The notes: generated by a model from the sequence alone, not told the origin. A DNA stretch of 64,000 bases from Arthrobacter globiformis (GCF_003261175.1 NZ_QLNP01000038.1:1-64000); one strand, 5' to 3'; numbered from the stretch's first letter, positions 1 through 8,486 are shown. Translations and numbers: made by a program.

Positions 1-1
1 C

Positions 2-619
2 CGCGCCGACATCGAAGCAACCCGCGCCCGCCTCGGCACCAACGTGGACGCCGTCGCCGACAAAGTCACCCCCTCCAACATCGTCCACCGCCAAACCAGC
101 AAGGTGAAGGACGCCGTCTTCGGAGTCAAGGAGAAAGTCATGGGCACCGCAGAACACGCCACCCACAGCACCACCGGCAACCTCCACCACGCCGCCCACA
201 CCACCACCGGCGGGGTCCACCAAGCCACCGACGCCGCCGGGAACGCCCTGCACGGCGCCGGCGAAGCGATCGCCGACGCACCCCAGAAAGTCGCCGCCAA
301 AACCCAAGGCAACCCCCTCGCCGCCGGACTGATCGCGTTCGGCGCCGGGCTCCTCGTCTCCTCCCTGATTCCCCCGAGCCAGAAGGAACGCGAAGCCGCC
401 GACGCCCTGAAGACCGCGGCCGAGCCGATGACCAGCCAGGTCACCGAGGCGGCCAAGGACATGGCCCAGGGCTGGAAGGAACCCGCCCAGGAGGCCATGG
501 AACACGTCAAGGCCACCGCCGCCGACGCCGCCCAGCACGTCAAGGACGAAGGCCAAACCGCCGCCTCCGACGTCAAAGCCACCGCCACGGACGCCAAGGA
601 CCACGTCCAGAACACGTGA
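2..619 (+). CDS. DUF3618-like membrane-associated protein, 5' end cut by window
   Basis: The frame is open from the first bases, so the start lies upstream; 205 residues are visible. The opening IEATRARLGTNVDAVADKV and the following VTPSNIV are typical of actinobacterial DUF3618 proteins. Next come His/Thr/Gly repeats (HTTTGG-like), one hydrophobic stretch (NPLAAGLIAFGAGLLVSSLI) and a long charged Ala/Lys tail likely to form a coiled coil. Family members usually sit beside phage-holin-like and DUF4235 genes in cell-envelope stress operons; those would lie to the left, outside the window. A MarR gene starts 6 bases downstream. Biochemical function is unknown. Confidence 0.8.
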   Translation, partial: RADIEATRARLGTNVDAVADKVTPSNIVHRQTSKVKDAVFGVKEKVMGTAEHATHSTTGNLHHAAHTTTGGVHQATDAAGNALHGAGEAIADAPQKVAAKTQGNPLAAGLIAFGAGLLVSSLIPPSQKEREAADALKTAAEPMTSQVTEAAKDMAQGWKEPAQEAMEHVKATAADAAQHVKDEGQTAASDVKATATDAKDHVQNT

Positions 620-625
620 GCCGGC

Positions 626-1051
626 ATGAGCCTGGCTCATTCGGCAGGACCGGAACGCTGGCCAACGCACCGGCTCCTCAGCATCGCTGCCCGTTTGGAT
701 GAGCTGCGGATCAACCGCAACCTCACGCACCTGGGCCTGACCAAGGGGTCGCTGGATGTGCTGGAGGCGGTGGCGGACCTCGAGCCCGTCTCCGTCTCCG
801 ATCTGGCCGCCCTGCTCTGTGTTAGCAAGCAAAGCCTGGGCAGGGTGGTCCGCCGCCTGCAGGGACTTGGCTTCCTGAGCAGGGAACGCAGCGATGACCG
901 GCGCTATACCGACATCCGGCTCACGCCAGACGGACGGAAGGCACTGGCGACTGCAGAGACCCTGGTCCAGGGCCTAACGCAGAGCAGGCCGGATACAGAG
1001 TCCGCCCTGCGCCTCGACCTGGAACGCTACATCCGCGACCTGCGGATGTAG
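626..1051 (+). CDS. MarR-family transcriptional regulator
   Basis: 141 residues. A winged helix-turn-helix fills about residues 35-110: DLAALLCVSKQSLGRVVRRL is the recognition region and RERSDDRRYTDIRLT is the wing with the conserved MarR DxR pattern. It starts 6 bases after the DUF3618 stop with only a weak ribosome site, so it is probably translated by coupling and may control that operon. The inducing ligand cannot be predicted. An earlier start is excluded by the upstream stop. Confidence 0.85.
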   Translation: MSLAHSAGPERWPTHRLLSIAARLDELRINRNLTHLGLTKGSLDVLEAVADLEPVSVSDLAALLCVSKQSLGRVVRRLQGLGFLSRERSDDRRYTDIRLTPDGRKALATAETLVQGLTQSRPDTESALRLDLERYIRDLRM

Positions 1052-1144
1052 CGTTCCGCTCTGTCTGACACTGACACCAACTACACGCTGCAACCGCCCG
1101 ATACCATCCGCCGGCCGCACCGCTGCCGCCGGCCTAGGAGAACC

Positions 1145-2206
1145 ATGAAAAGACCCGATCCGCGCGGTCCCGTCAGCGCCGAGCTCATCGACCTTCTGAC
1201 CCGCCGTCCAGGAGCTGATCCGGCAGCACACTCAGAACTGCTCGTACTCGCGGCCGAAGCTGCGAGACTCACGGATGACATCCTCGATGACGACGATCTC
1301 CAGCTCGCGCTGTTTTGCCTCTACGAACTGCACTATGGAGGCGTGGAGGGAGTGGATGACGCGTGGGAATGGGAACCCGGGCTGATCGCCGTCCGTCGGC
1401 TTCTGGAAGAACCGTTCGAACAGGCCTTGCGCTCTGCCGCGCTCGTGGCCGCTGGACCCCCGTCAGAGACCCCGGCTGCCGAGGGCAAACCGGACAGCGA
1501 CGCAGTGGCGGACATGCTGTTTGCACTGGCTGCGCAGGATAGCGGACCCAGCCTCTCCCGCTACGTGGCCAAGAAGGCGACGGCCGAACAGCTGGCAGAA
1601 TTCCTCATTCACAAATCCATCTACCAGCTCAAGGAGGCCGACCCCCACACCTGGGCGATCCCGCGGTTGGCCGGGCGCCCCAAGGCCGCCCTCGTGGAGA
1701 TTCAGGCGGATGAGTATGGAGGCGGCCGGCCGCACCGGATGCACAGCGCGCTGTTTGCCCGGACCATGCAAGGGCTGGGACTCGACACCAGCTACGGCAG
1801 CTATGCAGACGCTGTTCCAGCCGTGGCCCTCGCTTCGGTGAACATGATGTCCCTGTTCGGACTGAACCGCCGGCTGCGCGGCGCGATCACGGGTCACCTT
1901 GCGATTTACGAGATGACATCGTCCCGCCCCAACCACCTGTATGCCCGGGGCTTCCGCCGCCACGGTTTTGGTGCTGACGTCACGGAATACTTCGACGAAC
2001 ACGTCGAAGCCGACGCCGTCCACGAACAAATCGCCGGCCGGGACCTCGCGGGAGGGCTCGCAGAGGCAGAACCACAGCTCCTCGAGGACATCCTGTTCGG
2101 GGCGACGGCGGCTCTTGCCGTCGACGCCCGCCTCACCGCCCACATCGTGGAAGCGTGGGAAGACGGCAGGTCCTCGCTGCGGACGCCCCTCCTCGCAGCG
2201 GCGTGA
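1145..2206 (+). CDS. Iron-containing redox enzyme, heme-oxygenase-like fold
   Basis: 353 residues, cytoplasmic, no signal or membrane segment. The centre and C-terminus (about 165-330) match the actinobacterial iron-containing redox enzyme family, with several Glu/His/Asp ligand candidates: HTWAIPRLAGRPKAALVEIQ, ADEYGGG and FDEHVEADAVHEQ. That family has the helical heme-oxygenase-like di-iron fold; its substrate is not established. The start is ATG after CTAGGAGAACC, a clear Shine-Dalgarno. Its stop overlaps the start of the glycosyltransferase (GTGA), so the two are translationally coupled, with a CDGSH protein third. Confidence 0.85.
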   Translation: MKRPDPRGPVSAELIDLLTRRPGADPAAHSELLVLAAEAARLTDDILDDDDLQLALFCLYELHYGGVEGVDDAWEWEPGLIAVRRLLEEPFEQALRSAALVAAGPPSETPAAEGKPDSDAVADMLFALAAQDSGPSLSRYVAKKATAEQLAEFLIHKSIYQLKEADPHTWAIPRLAGRPKAALVEIQADEYGGGRPHRMHSALFARTMQGLGLDTSYGSYADAVPAVALASVNMMSLFGLNRRLRGAITGHLAIYEMTSSRPNHLYARGFRRHGFGADVTEYFDEHVEADAVHEQIAGRDLAGGLAEAEPQLLEDILFGATAALAVDARLTAHIVEAWEDGRSSLRTPLLAAA

Positions 2207-3243
2207 GGGCAACACCAGAAGGCGCGGGACCGGACACGGAGTACATCCTCCCCCTGCGCTGGGCAGAGGACTCGGGCGTTGAGGAGCTCGCGGCATACAT
2301 CTCGGAGCTCGCCACCTGGACCCGGGTAACTGTGGTGGACGGCTCCCCCGCGGAGTTGTTCGCCCGGCACCGGGTGCTGTTCCCGGCGTCGGTCCGTCAC
2401 CTCCCACCCGACGCCACCCGTGGCGGCAACGGCAAGGTGGCGGCGGTTCTGACAGCAGTCAGGCGGAGCACCGCCGAGCGGCTGGTGATTGCCGACGACG
2501 ACGTCCGCTACACACGTGAGGGGCTGGCCGAAGCATTCGCCGCCCTAGACGACGCCGAACTGGTCCGCCCGCAGAACTACTTCGCCCCGTTGCCCTGGCA
2601 CGCACGCTGGGACACTGCGAGGACTCTGATTAACCGTGCGTTCGCCGGGGACTTCCCCGGCACCCTGGCAGTCCGCCGGTCCGCACTGGCAGCCACGGAC
2701 GGTTATGCGGGTGTGCTCTTCGAGAACCTGGAGCTCATCCGGACCGTCACTGCTGCCGGCGGCCGCGAAAAGCAGATGCCGGCGTTGCTGGTTGCCCGGA
2801 GGCCGCCCACAAGCCGCCACTTCTTCAATCAGCTCGTCCGGCAGGCCTATGACGACTTCGCCCAGCCCGCACGGCTGTTCACCGAGCTTGCCGCGCTGCC
2901 GGTCCTGGCAGTGGTGCTGGCGCAACGGCGAGTACCGCGGGCCCTGTGGGTCCTCGCGCTGGCCGGCGCCGCCGTCGGGATAGCGGAAATCGGGAGAAGG
3001 CGCGACGGCGGCACGGCCGCCTTCCCGGCGGACACCGTCTTGTTTGCCCCGCTCTGGGTCCTCGAACGGGCAGTCTGCGTCTGGCTGGCCCTGGCGCTGC
3101 GCGCCGGCGGCGGGGTTCCCTATGCGGGCGCCAGGATCAAAACGGCCGCCCACTCCCAAGCCGCGCTCAGGTGCCGGCACGGAGGGAAAATCCAGCCGGT
3201 CCAAGGGACCCACAACCAGAATGGAACACAACATGGATCATGA
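2203..3243 (+). CDS. Glycosyltransferase, family 2-like, membrane-attached
   Basis: 346 residues from a GTG that overlaps the previous stop by four bases (GTGA). The open frame extends further left, but only this start gives the expected YILPLRW beginning. The N-terminal half is a GT-A-like domain with the metal-binding acidic cluster IADDDVRYT. GDFPGTLAVRRSAL and ENLELIRTV resemble acceptor and base regions. Two hydrophobic segments near the C-terminus (ALPVLAVVLAQ... and TVLFAPLWVLERAVCVWLAL) suggest membrane attachment. Donor and acceptor are unknown. The last residues overlap the CDGSH gene, so the three genes form one operon. Confidence 0.82.
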   Translation: MRATPEGAGPDTEYILPLRWAEDSGVEELAAYISELATWTRVTVVDGSPAELFARHRVLFPASVRHLPPDATRGGNGKVAAVLTAVRRSTAERLVIADDDVRYTREGLAEAFAALDDAELVRPQNYFAPLPWHARWDTARTLINRAFAGDFPGTLAVRRSALAATDGYAGVLFENLELIRTVTAAGGREKQMPALLVARRPPTSRHFFNQLVRQAYDDFAQPARLFTELAALPVLAVVLAQRRVPRALWVLALAGAAVGIAEIGRRRDGGTAAFPADTVLFAPLWVLERAVCVWLALALRAGGGVPYAGARIKTAAHSQAALRCRHGGKIQPVQGTHNQNGTQHGS

Positions 3244-3451
3244 GACCAAGCAGCCAGGCGACTCCAGCTCCGTGGTGCTCTGCCCCGACGGGCCGATTCT
3301 GATCCGGGGAGACTTCGAGATTGTTACCCCGTCCGGCGATCCGGTCCCCCGGCAAAGAACCACGGTTGCGCTTTGCCGCTGCGGCGCCTCAGCCATCAAG
3401 CCTTACTGCGACGGCTCCCACAAGCTGATCAAATTCCGCACCGATGCCTGA
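3221..3451 (+). CDS. CDGSH iron-sulfur domain protein
   Basis: 76 residues. CRCGASAIKPYCDGSHK carries the full 3Cys-1His ligand set (C-x-C ... C-D-G-S-H) of the CDGSH domain, which binds a 2Fe-2S cluster. The N-terminal region PDGPILIRGDFEIV is usual for bacterial single-domain members. The ATG at 3221 lies about 12 bases after AAGGGA; an in-frame ATG at 3233 is an alternative. The gene overlaps the end of the glycosyltransferase. Its place behind a di-iron-type enzyme suggests an electron-transfer partner, which is inference. Confidence 0.88.
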   Translation: MEHNMDHETKQPGDSSSVVLCPDGPILIRGDFEIVTPSGDPVPRQRTTVALCRCGASAIKPYCDGSHKLIKFRTDA

Positions 3452-3580
3452 CTTCGCCCCTCTGTATCTTGCGCCGCCCGGAGGGAGTAGGCTCAGAAGC
3501 AGAGGCGGAGCAACCCTCTAAAAGCGGAATCCCGCAGCGCGGGGTTCCTGTGGTCGCGTCCGCCGCTTTCGTAACGCATG

Positions 3581-3607
3581 GACCGCGGACACTACAAGTC
3601 CGCGGTC
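3581..3607. repeat. 10-bp perfect inverted repeat upstream of ANTAR gene
   Basis: GACCGCGGAC, seven bases (ACTACAA), then GTCCGCGGTC. It lies about 70 bp before the start of the first GAF-ANTAR gene, so it would fall in the leader or at an operator. The seven-base loop does not match the hexaloop hairpins known for ANTAR proteins. No T-run follows, so it is not an obvious terminator. Confidence 0.6.
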
Positions 3608-3678
3608 GTCCCCGGACTTTGTATCCGGCCGTAAAAGAGGACCGGGGCAACCCGGTTCCCAGTGGATCGAGGCACGCG

Positions 3679-4443
3679 ATGGCCGCCGAGCCGGGCCAGT
3701 CGCCGACGTCCGGACAGTTCCCTTCGCCGACCCTGGAGCAGTTGCAGGACCTTCTGCTGGAAAGCCCTGGGTTTGACGAATTCCTCCTCGAACTGACGGT
3801 TTTTTCTGCCGCCAAATTGGCCGCGCCGGAAGCGATGCTGTGTGCCATTTCCGTGGAGCGCGACGGGCGGCCCGTCACAGTGGCCAGCAGCAGCGACACG
3901 GCCAAGCGGATGGATGAAAAACAATACGGGTTCGACGACGGCCCCTGCCTCACAGCGCTGAGGGAAGACCGGAGGGTGCTGGTGGAGGACCTCACAACGT
4001 CCGGACGGTGGCACCGGTACGCGCAGGCTGTAACTCACGACGGCGCCGCGTCCATCCTCGCTGTTCCCCTCGACGCAGGCCCTGGCGCTGCGGCAGCCTT
4101 GAACTGCTACGCCCTCAATACGGACACGTTCAATACAACGGCGATCGCCGCGGTGGAATCATACGCCGTGTCTCTTTCCCGTATTCTCCGCCTGGCCCTG
4201 CGTGTTCACCGGCCGGCTGTGCACCCAGAAGGGCTGCACGGCGCCCTGCAATCCAGGGCCGTCATCGACGCCGCCCTCAGCCTGGTGATGGTCCAGACGC
4301 GCGGCAGTCGCGAGGAGGCCGCAGTGGTTCTCCACGAAATGGCTCAATCCAGCAAACAACGACTGAAGCAGATAGCAACGGACATCCTAAACGGCGCAAA
4401 GCTTCCGGAGCGGGAGGTCCACGATGGCGATAGGCACCGGTAA
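3679..4443 (+). CDS. GAF-ANTAR regulator 1 (RNA-binding antiterminator type)
   Basis: 254 residues from the ATG at 3679, preceded by GAGG seven bases away; the frame is open further upstream but without family similarity. A GAF sensor domain covers about residues 25-165 (FDDGPCLTALREDRRVLVEDL is the conserved GAF signature). An ANTAR domain covers about 188-240 (LQSRAVIDAALSLVMVQTRG, then MAQSSKQRLKQIATDIL). ANTAR domains bind paired RNA hairpins to block termination. It is followed by a second GAF-ANTAR gene. The ligand is unknown. Confidence 0.87.
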   Translation: MAAEPGQSPTSGQFPSPTLEQLQDLLLESPGFDEFLLELTVFSAAKLAAPEAMLCAISVERDGRPVTVASSSDTAKRMDEKQYGFDDGPCLTALREDRRVLVEDLTTSGRWHRYAQAVTHDGAASILAVPLDAGPGAAAALNCYALNTDTFNTTAIAAVESYAVSLSRILRLALRVHRPAVHPEGLHGALQSRAVIDAALSLVMVQTRGSREEAAVVLHEMAQSSKQRLKQIATDILNGAKLPEREVHDGDRHR

Positions 4444-4548
4444 GCCCACCGGCAGCGGCAGCAGGACACCTGACTATGATGGAGAGCACCTGCCGGATGC
4501 ACCTCGCAGGGGGACGATTTCCATACTGACGACATGTGAGGCCCGCCT

Positions 4549-5307
4549 GTGACGCAGAAGCACCAAACGGCAGGCGAACTGCCCGAGATCTTTGCCAGGG
4601 TGGCGGGTCTCCTGCTCACGGAACCAGTAGTGGACAGGGCGGTGGCCAGCATTGCCCAGGCCGCCCACGAAACCTTTGCCGGCAGCGTCGGTGCCGGCGG
4701 GACGCTTATCGACGCCCATGGCCGGCCAACCAGCACGGCCTCGACGAACAGCCTTGTGGAGGAGGCGGACCGGCTGCAGTACGACCTCGGGGAGGGACCC
4801 TGCCTGGCAGCCTGGGCCGGGGCTCGTGCTGTCCGCGTGGACGATCTCCGGCAGGAAGAACGCTGGCCGCAGTGGAGCGCCGCGAGCGCCCGCTTCGGCC
4901 TGCTGTCCTGCATCAGCGTCCCGATGCTGGTGCCCGACGTGACCGGGGGAAACGAACCGGAAGCAATTGGAGCCCTGAAAATCTACGCAGACCGGCCCCA
5001 TGCCTTCGACGAGCACAGCGAGCAGGTCCTGTCCCTCCTGGCTGGGCCAGCGGCACTTTTCCTGTCCAACCTCCAGGCGCGGGAACGCGCCGCCCACCTC
5101 AGCGATTCCCTGAAGGATGCCCTGCACAGCCGGAGCCTTATCGACATGGCCAAGGGCATGCTGATGGAACGGTTGCGAGTGAGCGAACATGGTGCCCTGC
5201 AGGTCATGATCACGCGGTCGCGCGCGGAGGAAGTCCTCCTCAGCGACGTGGCCCGCAACATCATCGAACCTTCCACGGACCCCCGAGCCGGACGCCATGA
5301 GCGTTGA
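4549..5307 (+). CDS. GAF-ANTAR regulator 2
   Basis: 252 residues from GTG, eight bases after GAGG. The GAF domain spans about 20-170 (LGEGPCLAAWAGARAVRVDDL, ISVPMLV). The ANTAR domain is about 180-238: LHSRSLIDMAKGMLMERLRV keeps the AKGxLM core that matches the family better than copy 1. It is a paralogue of the preceding gene, 105 bp away, so the two may answer different signals or form heterodimers. A 75-residue gene overlaps its end by 11 bases. Confidence 0.9.
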   Translation: MTQKHQTAGELPEIFARVAGLLLTEPVVDRAVASIAQAAHETFAGSVGAGGTLIDAHGRPTSTASTNSLVEEADRLQYDLGEGPCLAAWAGARAVRVDDLRQEERWPQWSAASARFGLLSCISVPMLVPDVTGGNEPEAIGALKIYADRPHAFDEHSEQVLSLLAGPAALFLSNLQARERAAHLSDSLKDALHSRSLIDMAKGMLMERLRVSEHGALQVMITRSRAEEVLLSDVARNIIEPSTDPRAGRHER

Positions 5308-5524
5308 CAAGGAGGGAGAGGCGCAAAGAGAGCGGACCGCCAAGGCATTCCGGCACGCAGAGCTTGAAATCGACGACCTTTGGATGCACTACTTCAGCAT
5401 CGGTGGCGACGCCGGCGCGCTGGAGATCGAGGCGTACCTGCACGGTTCGTACATGCTGCGCCCTATCCAGCGGGACCTGCTGGACCACGCCATCTACGAA
5501 TTGGGTAACTCGCACGGGGACTGA
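5297..5524 (+). CDS. Conserved small acidic protein of the ANTAR operon
   Basis: 75 residues, overlapping the ANTAR gene by 11 bases, so almost certainly co-translated. The middle LEIDDLWMHYFSIGGDAGALEIEAYLHG and the end LDHAIYEL look like a compact helical domain, with no cysteine, membrane segment or signal. I recognise no named family. The coupling suggests a partner or modulator of the ANTAR proteins, which is inference. Confidence 0.75.
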   Translation: MSVDKEGEAQRERTAKAFRHAELEIDDLWMHYFSIGGDAGALEIEAYLHGSYMLRPIQRDLLDHAIYELGNSHGD

Positions 5525-5571
5525 GGCGGGACTTGGAGGAGCAGGGCCGTGGCTCCCACGTTAGTCCCGCC
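5525..5571 (+). terminator. Possible terminator or structured 3' end of ANTAR operon
   Basis: Nine-base arms GGCGGGACT and AGTCCCGCC enclose 29 bases that can themselves pair (GGAGC with GGCTCC). It starts one base after the stop of the 75-residue gene. There is no clear T-run. Confidence 0.35.
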
Positions 5572-5632
5572 GTCGTCAGTTAACAGCGCCGTCGCCCTGG
5601 CGGGCGGCCGTCGGTAGTCAGTTCCGCGCGCG

Positions 5633-5974
5633 TCAGCGGGGCTGTTGCGACGGATTGTTGGGGACGCCGTGCGAGGGCGGATTGATGGACGGTCCCGATG
5701 TTGCCGGGCTGACCTTGGAGCCGGTCTGGGTCTGGCCCACTTCCGGGGTGTCCGGAGCGGAGGTGCCGCTGGGCTGCGCGCCTCCCTTTAGAGCCTCCAG
5801 GCGGTGCTCCAGTATCTGCACCACCGGAAGCCTGTTGCCATGCGCCCGCTCGTACTCCAGCAACTGGCCCACGCCGCCCTCGTCGAGCCCCGAGATCCGG
5901 GACGGCAGGGTTCCGCTGGGGATGTGGTCGTAATCCGCGAGGGGCAGTTCATCGTGTCCAGGAATATCGTTCAT
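5633..5974 (-). CDS. Conserved actinobacterial protein (DYDHIPxGTLPSRI type)
   Basis: 113 residues. The N-terminal 60 form a conserved module: ELPLADYDHIPSGTLPSRI, then LLEYERAHGNRLPVVQILEHRLEAL. Similar modules occur in many Actinobacteria and are, I believe, catalogued as DUF8129. The C-terminal half is Pro/Ser/Thr rich and probably disordered. The start follows AGGAGGTTGCTTCA, a very strong ribosome site. It is soluble and of unknown role. Confidence 0.8.
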   Translation of the reverse strand: MNDIPGHDELPLADYDHIPSGTLPSRISGLDEGGVGQLLEYERAHGNRLPVVQILEHRLEALKGGAQPSGTSAPDTPEVGQTQTGSKVSPATSGPSINPPSHGVPNNPSQQPR

Positions 5975-6071
5975 TGAAGCAACCTCCTAAAACAACAGCC
6001 TGCGTTGCCAGCAAGGACGGCAGGCACCGGTCAGTCTTGCCAAAATAGCAGTGATCGTGCCGGAGCATAAG

Positions 6072-6584
6072 TCAGGCGCTCCTGACCGCGAGCGCAGCCA
6101 AACCCCGCCTATGGAGCAGCCAGCCGCCAGGGATGAGTAGCAGGCTGACGGCCAGGAACCCGAGGTCCCACGCCAGCGGGCCGCCCAGGTCGTCCCGGAC
6201 GTGGTGGATCTGGAGCAGCTGGTGATCCACGAGGCCTTCCACGACGTTGAAGATCCCCCAGCCCGCGATTACCAGGCCGAAATGAAAGCTCCAGTTAGGT
6301 GCGAGCCTCCCCCGGCGCCAGGCGCTGATGGTGACAACCGACGCCGCGAGGACCAGGAACCACATTGCGAGGTGGAAAAACCCGTCCACGAGCGTGTTCA
6401 CTTCCAGTCCGGGCACCGTGTCCACCGGATGATCGTGCGTGTTGCTCACCATGTGGTGCCACTGCAGGATCTGGTGGAGGACGATGCCGTCCACAAAGCC
6501 GCCCAGACCCAGGCCGAAGAGAATGCCCCCCGCCTTGGACGGGGGAATTCCGGCTGCTCCCTGGCTGCGTCCTTGTCCGGTCAT
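6072..6584 (-). CDS. DUF2243 integral membrane protein
   Basis: 170 residues with four predicted membrane helices. GFVDGIVLHQILQWHHM and VEGLVDHQLLQIHHVRDD carry the paired His motifs in helices typical of DUF2243, where they might bind metal or heme. Function is not established. It stands alone and is read leftward. Confidence 0.88.
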   Translation of the reverse strand: MTGQGRSQGAAGIPPSKAGGILFGLGLGGFVDGIVLHQILQWHHMVSNTHDHPVDTVPGLEVNTLVDGFFHLAMWFLVLAASVVTISAWRRGRLAPNWSFHFGLVIAGWGIFNVVEGLVDHQLLQIHHVRDDLGGPLAWDLGFLAVSLLLIPGGWLLHRRGLAALAVRSA

Positions 6585-6754
6585 AGGCGTACGCTACCCC
6601 ACGGTCTTCCGGCATCCCGACTTCATGGATAGTCTGAGGTGATCAGCAGCCTGTTTTCTTCGCGCGGGCCGATGATGGTGGCTCGTGCAGGAGGGCTGTC
6701 AGCTCCACCCGCAGCTGGCCCGTGCGACACTGGCCAGGGGCCTCTTTCCCCTAG

Positions 6755-6979
6755 GAACTGCATTATGTCCGGCCCGCTCTGGCCGCCAGCGGGGGCGAGG
6801 AGCAGGTGACCCTGGGAGTGGCGCAGCTCCTCACCGCCGGGACGGGTGCGCAGAGGCAGCGCCAAACGATGATGAACAACCAGAACCTAACCGCGGTGGT
6901 GCTGGACGCCATCAACTGCACGCACGGGACGCCGGCACGCCGCGTAGCCGGTCCCGGCGCCTCCAAGCCAGCTGAGTAA
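6755..6979 (+). pseudogene. 3' remnant of a GCS2-type carboxylate-amine ligase gene
   Basis: In the frame ending at the TAA 6977-6979 the translation runs ELHYVRPALAASGGEEQV, then LLTAGTGAQRQRQTM and a short tail. This matches the extreme C-terminus of YbdK/GCS2 glutamate-cysteine-ligase-like enzymes (HVRPAL, then GTGAxRQR). The frame is closed upstream by TAG 6752-6754 and I find no domain further left, so most of a roughly 370-residue enzyme is missing. It is a decayed gene or a recombination scar, 17 bp before the dipeptidase. Confidence 0.6.
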
Positions 6980-6996
6980 CTTCGACAGGAGCACCG

Positions 6997-8388
6997 ATGG
7001 ACATTGACGATGGCGTTCGCGACTATGTCGACGTCCACACTCCCCTGATGCTGGAGCGGCTTACCGAGTGGGTCCGCATACCCTCGGTAGCCGGCGTTCC
7101 TGAACGGAAACACAACCTGACCCGGTCAGCCAACTGGCTGGCCGGAGAACTGCGCGACGTCGGGTTCCCCACAACGGAGATCTGGGACGGGGCCGAGGGT
7201 CCTACTGTCTTTGCCGAATGGTCCGAATCCCCGGACGCCCCCACGATTCTTATCTACAGCCACCATGACGTCCGCGCCGTCAAGGAGGAAAACTGGGACC
7301 AGACCTCCCCGTTCGACCCCGTGCCGCGGGACGGCCGCCTCTACGGCCGGGGAAGTTCGGATGCGAAGGGCCAGGTCATGGCCCACATCTGGGGTCTCCG
7401 CGCCCACCTTCACGCCACCGGGCGCACGGCCCCGGCCGTGAACCTCAAGGTGATCGTCGAAGGAGAGGAAGAGGCCGGCTCCCCGGGACTGGCAGACATC
7501 CTTCGGGAGCACCGGTCGCAGTTGGAGGCGGACGCGGTGATCTTCTCCGACACCCTGCTGTGGCGGGCCGGCCATCCGGCGCTCTGCACCAGCATCCGCG
7601 GCATGCTCGGGGCCAGGCTCGAGGTCTACGGTCCGCTGACAGACATTCACAGCGGCGCGGTATCCGGCACCGCGCCCAACCCTGCCTTCGAGCTCAGCCA
7701 CGTGCTTGCGCAGCTGCATGACCAAAAAGGCAGGATCACGCTCCCGGGCTTCTACGACGACGTCGAGGAGATTTCCTCCCGCCGCCGCGCCGAACTGGCC
7801 GCACTCCCGTTTGACGCGGAGGACTGGCTCGAGCGTTCCCATACCCGCAGCATCGGCGGCGAGGAAGGCTACACGGTCCCGGAGCGGCTGTGGGAACGTC
7901 CCGCCGTCGAGGTCATTGCGATGGCGGCCGGGGACCCCATCGGCGTTGCCCGGGCAGCGGTTCCCTCGATGGCGTCGGCGGACCTCAGCATCCGTACCGT
8001 CTCCGGGCAGAAAGTGGACGAAGTCGCTGACCAGCTCCGGCGCTGGGTTGCCGCGACCATCAGTGACCGCTACGCCTACGAGCTGTCGATCGAAACCGAG
8101 ACCGCCCAGGAAGCCTACCGAACGCCGGACTGCGCATATGTTGACGCCCTCTCAGTGGCTATGGCAAAGGGCTTCGGAGCTAGCGACGTGGGGCGGATGG
8201 GAAACGCGGGCGGCGGACCCGCCGAACTTCTCTCCTCCGCACTGAATGTTCCGGTGGTTTTTTTCGGGACGGGGCTGGTGGAGGACAACTGGCATGACAG
8301 CGACGAAAGCGTCAACATCGACGTCCTGAAGGCGGGCGTGGCGACGCTGGCGGTTCTCTGGGACGAGCTGGGGCGGCAGCGAGGCTGA
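6997..8388 (+). CDS. M20-family zinc dipeptidase
   Basis: 463 residues, the usual size for M20 dipeptidases. Metal ligands are visible: ILIYSHHDVRAV (His-x-Asp), YGRGSSDAKG (bridging Asp), VIVEGEEEAGS (the general-base Glu and a metal-ligand Glu), and a late His in DNWHDSDESV. The dimerisation insert starts near DIHSGAVSGTAPNP. It hydrolyses dipeptides or N-acyl amino acids in the cytoplasm; exact specificity is not readable. The start follows ACAGGAGCACCG. Confidence 0.92.
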   Translation: MDIDDGVRDYVDVHTPLMLERLTEWVRIPSVAGVPERKHNLTRSANWLAGELRDVGFPTTEIWDGAEGPTVFAEWSESPDAPTILIYSHHDVRAVKEENWDQTSPFDPVPRDGRLYGRGSSDAKGQVMAHIWGLRAHLHATGRTAPAVNLKVIVEGEEEAGSPGLADILREHRSQLEADAVIFSDTLLWRAGHPALCTSIRGMLGARLEVYGPLTDIHSGAVSGTAPNPAFELSHVLAQLHDQKGRITLPGFYDDVEEISSRRRAELAALPFDAEDWLERSHTRSIGGEEGYTVPERLWERPAVEVIAMAAGDPIGVARAAVPSMASADLSIRTVSGQKVDEVADQLRRWVAATISDRYAYELSIETETAQEAYRTPDCAYVDALSVAMAKGFGASDVGRMGNAGGGPAELLSSALNVPVVFFGTGLVEDNWHDSDESVNIDVLKAGVATLAVLWDELGRQRG

Positions 8389-8486
8389 TCCTGCTCGCCG
8401 GCACGAGGCCTGGCCGCTCCGACCAAAACGCAATGGTCCTGTTCAGACGGATGGGACAGCTTGACGGCGCGCCCAGCACGGACTAA

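Noticed and set aside
1463-2407. Long leftward open frame of 314 codons
   Set aside because: Antisense to the iron-redox enzyme and glycosyltransferase, which have clear family motifs and ribosome sites; the translation has no recognisable domain.
6623-6865. Leftward 80-codon frame in the gap before the dipeptidase
   Set aside because: No ribosome site or family match; the opposite strand carries a recognisable GCS2 C-terminal fragment.
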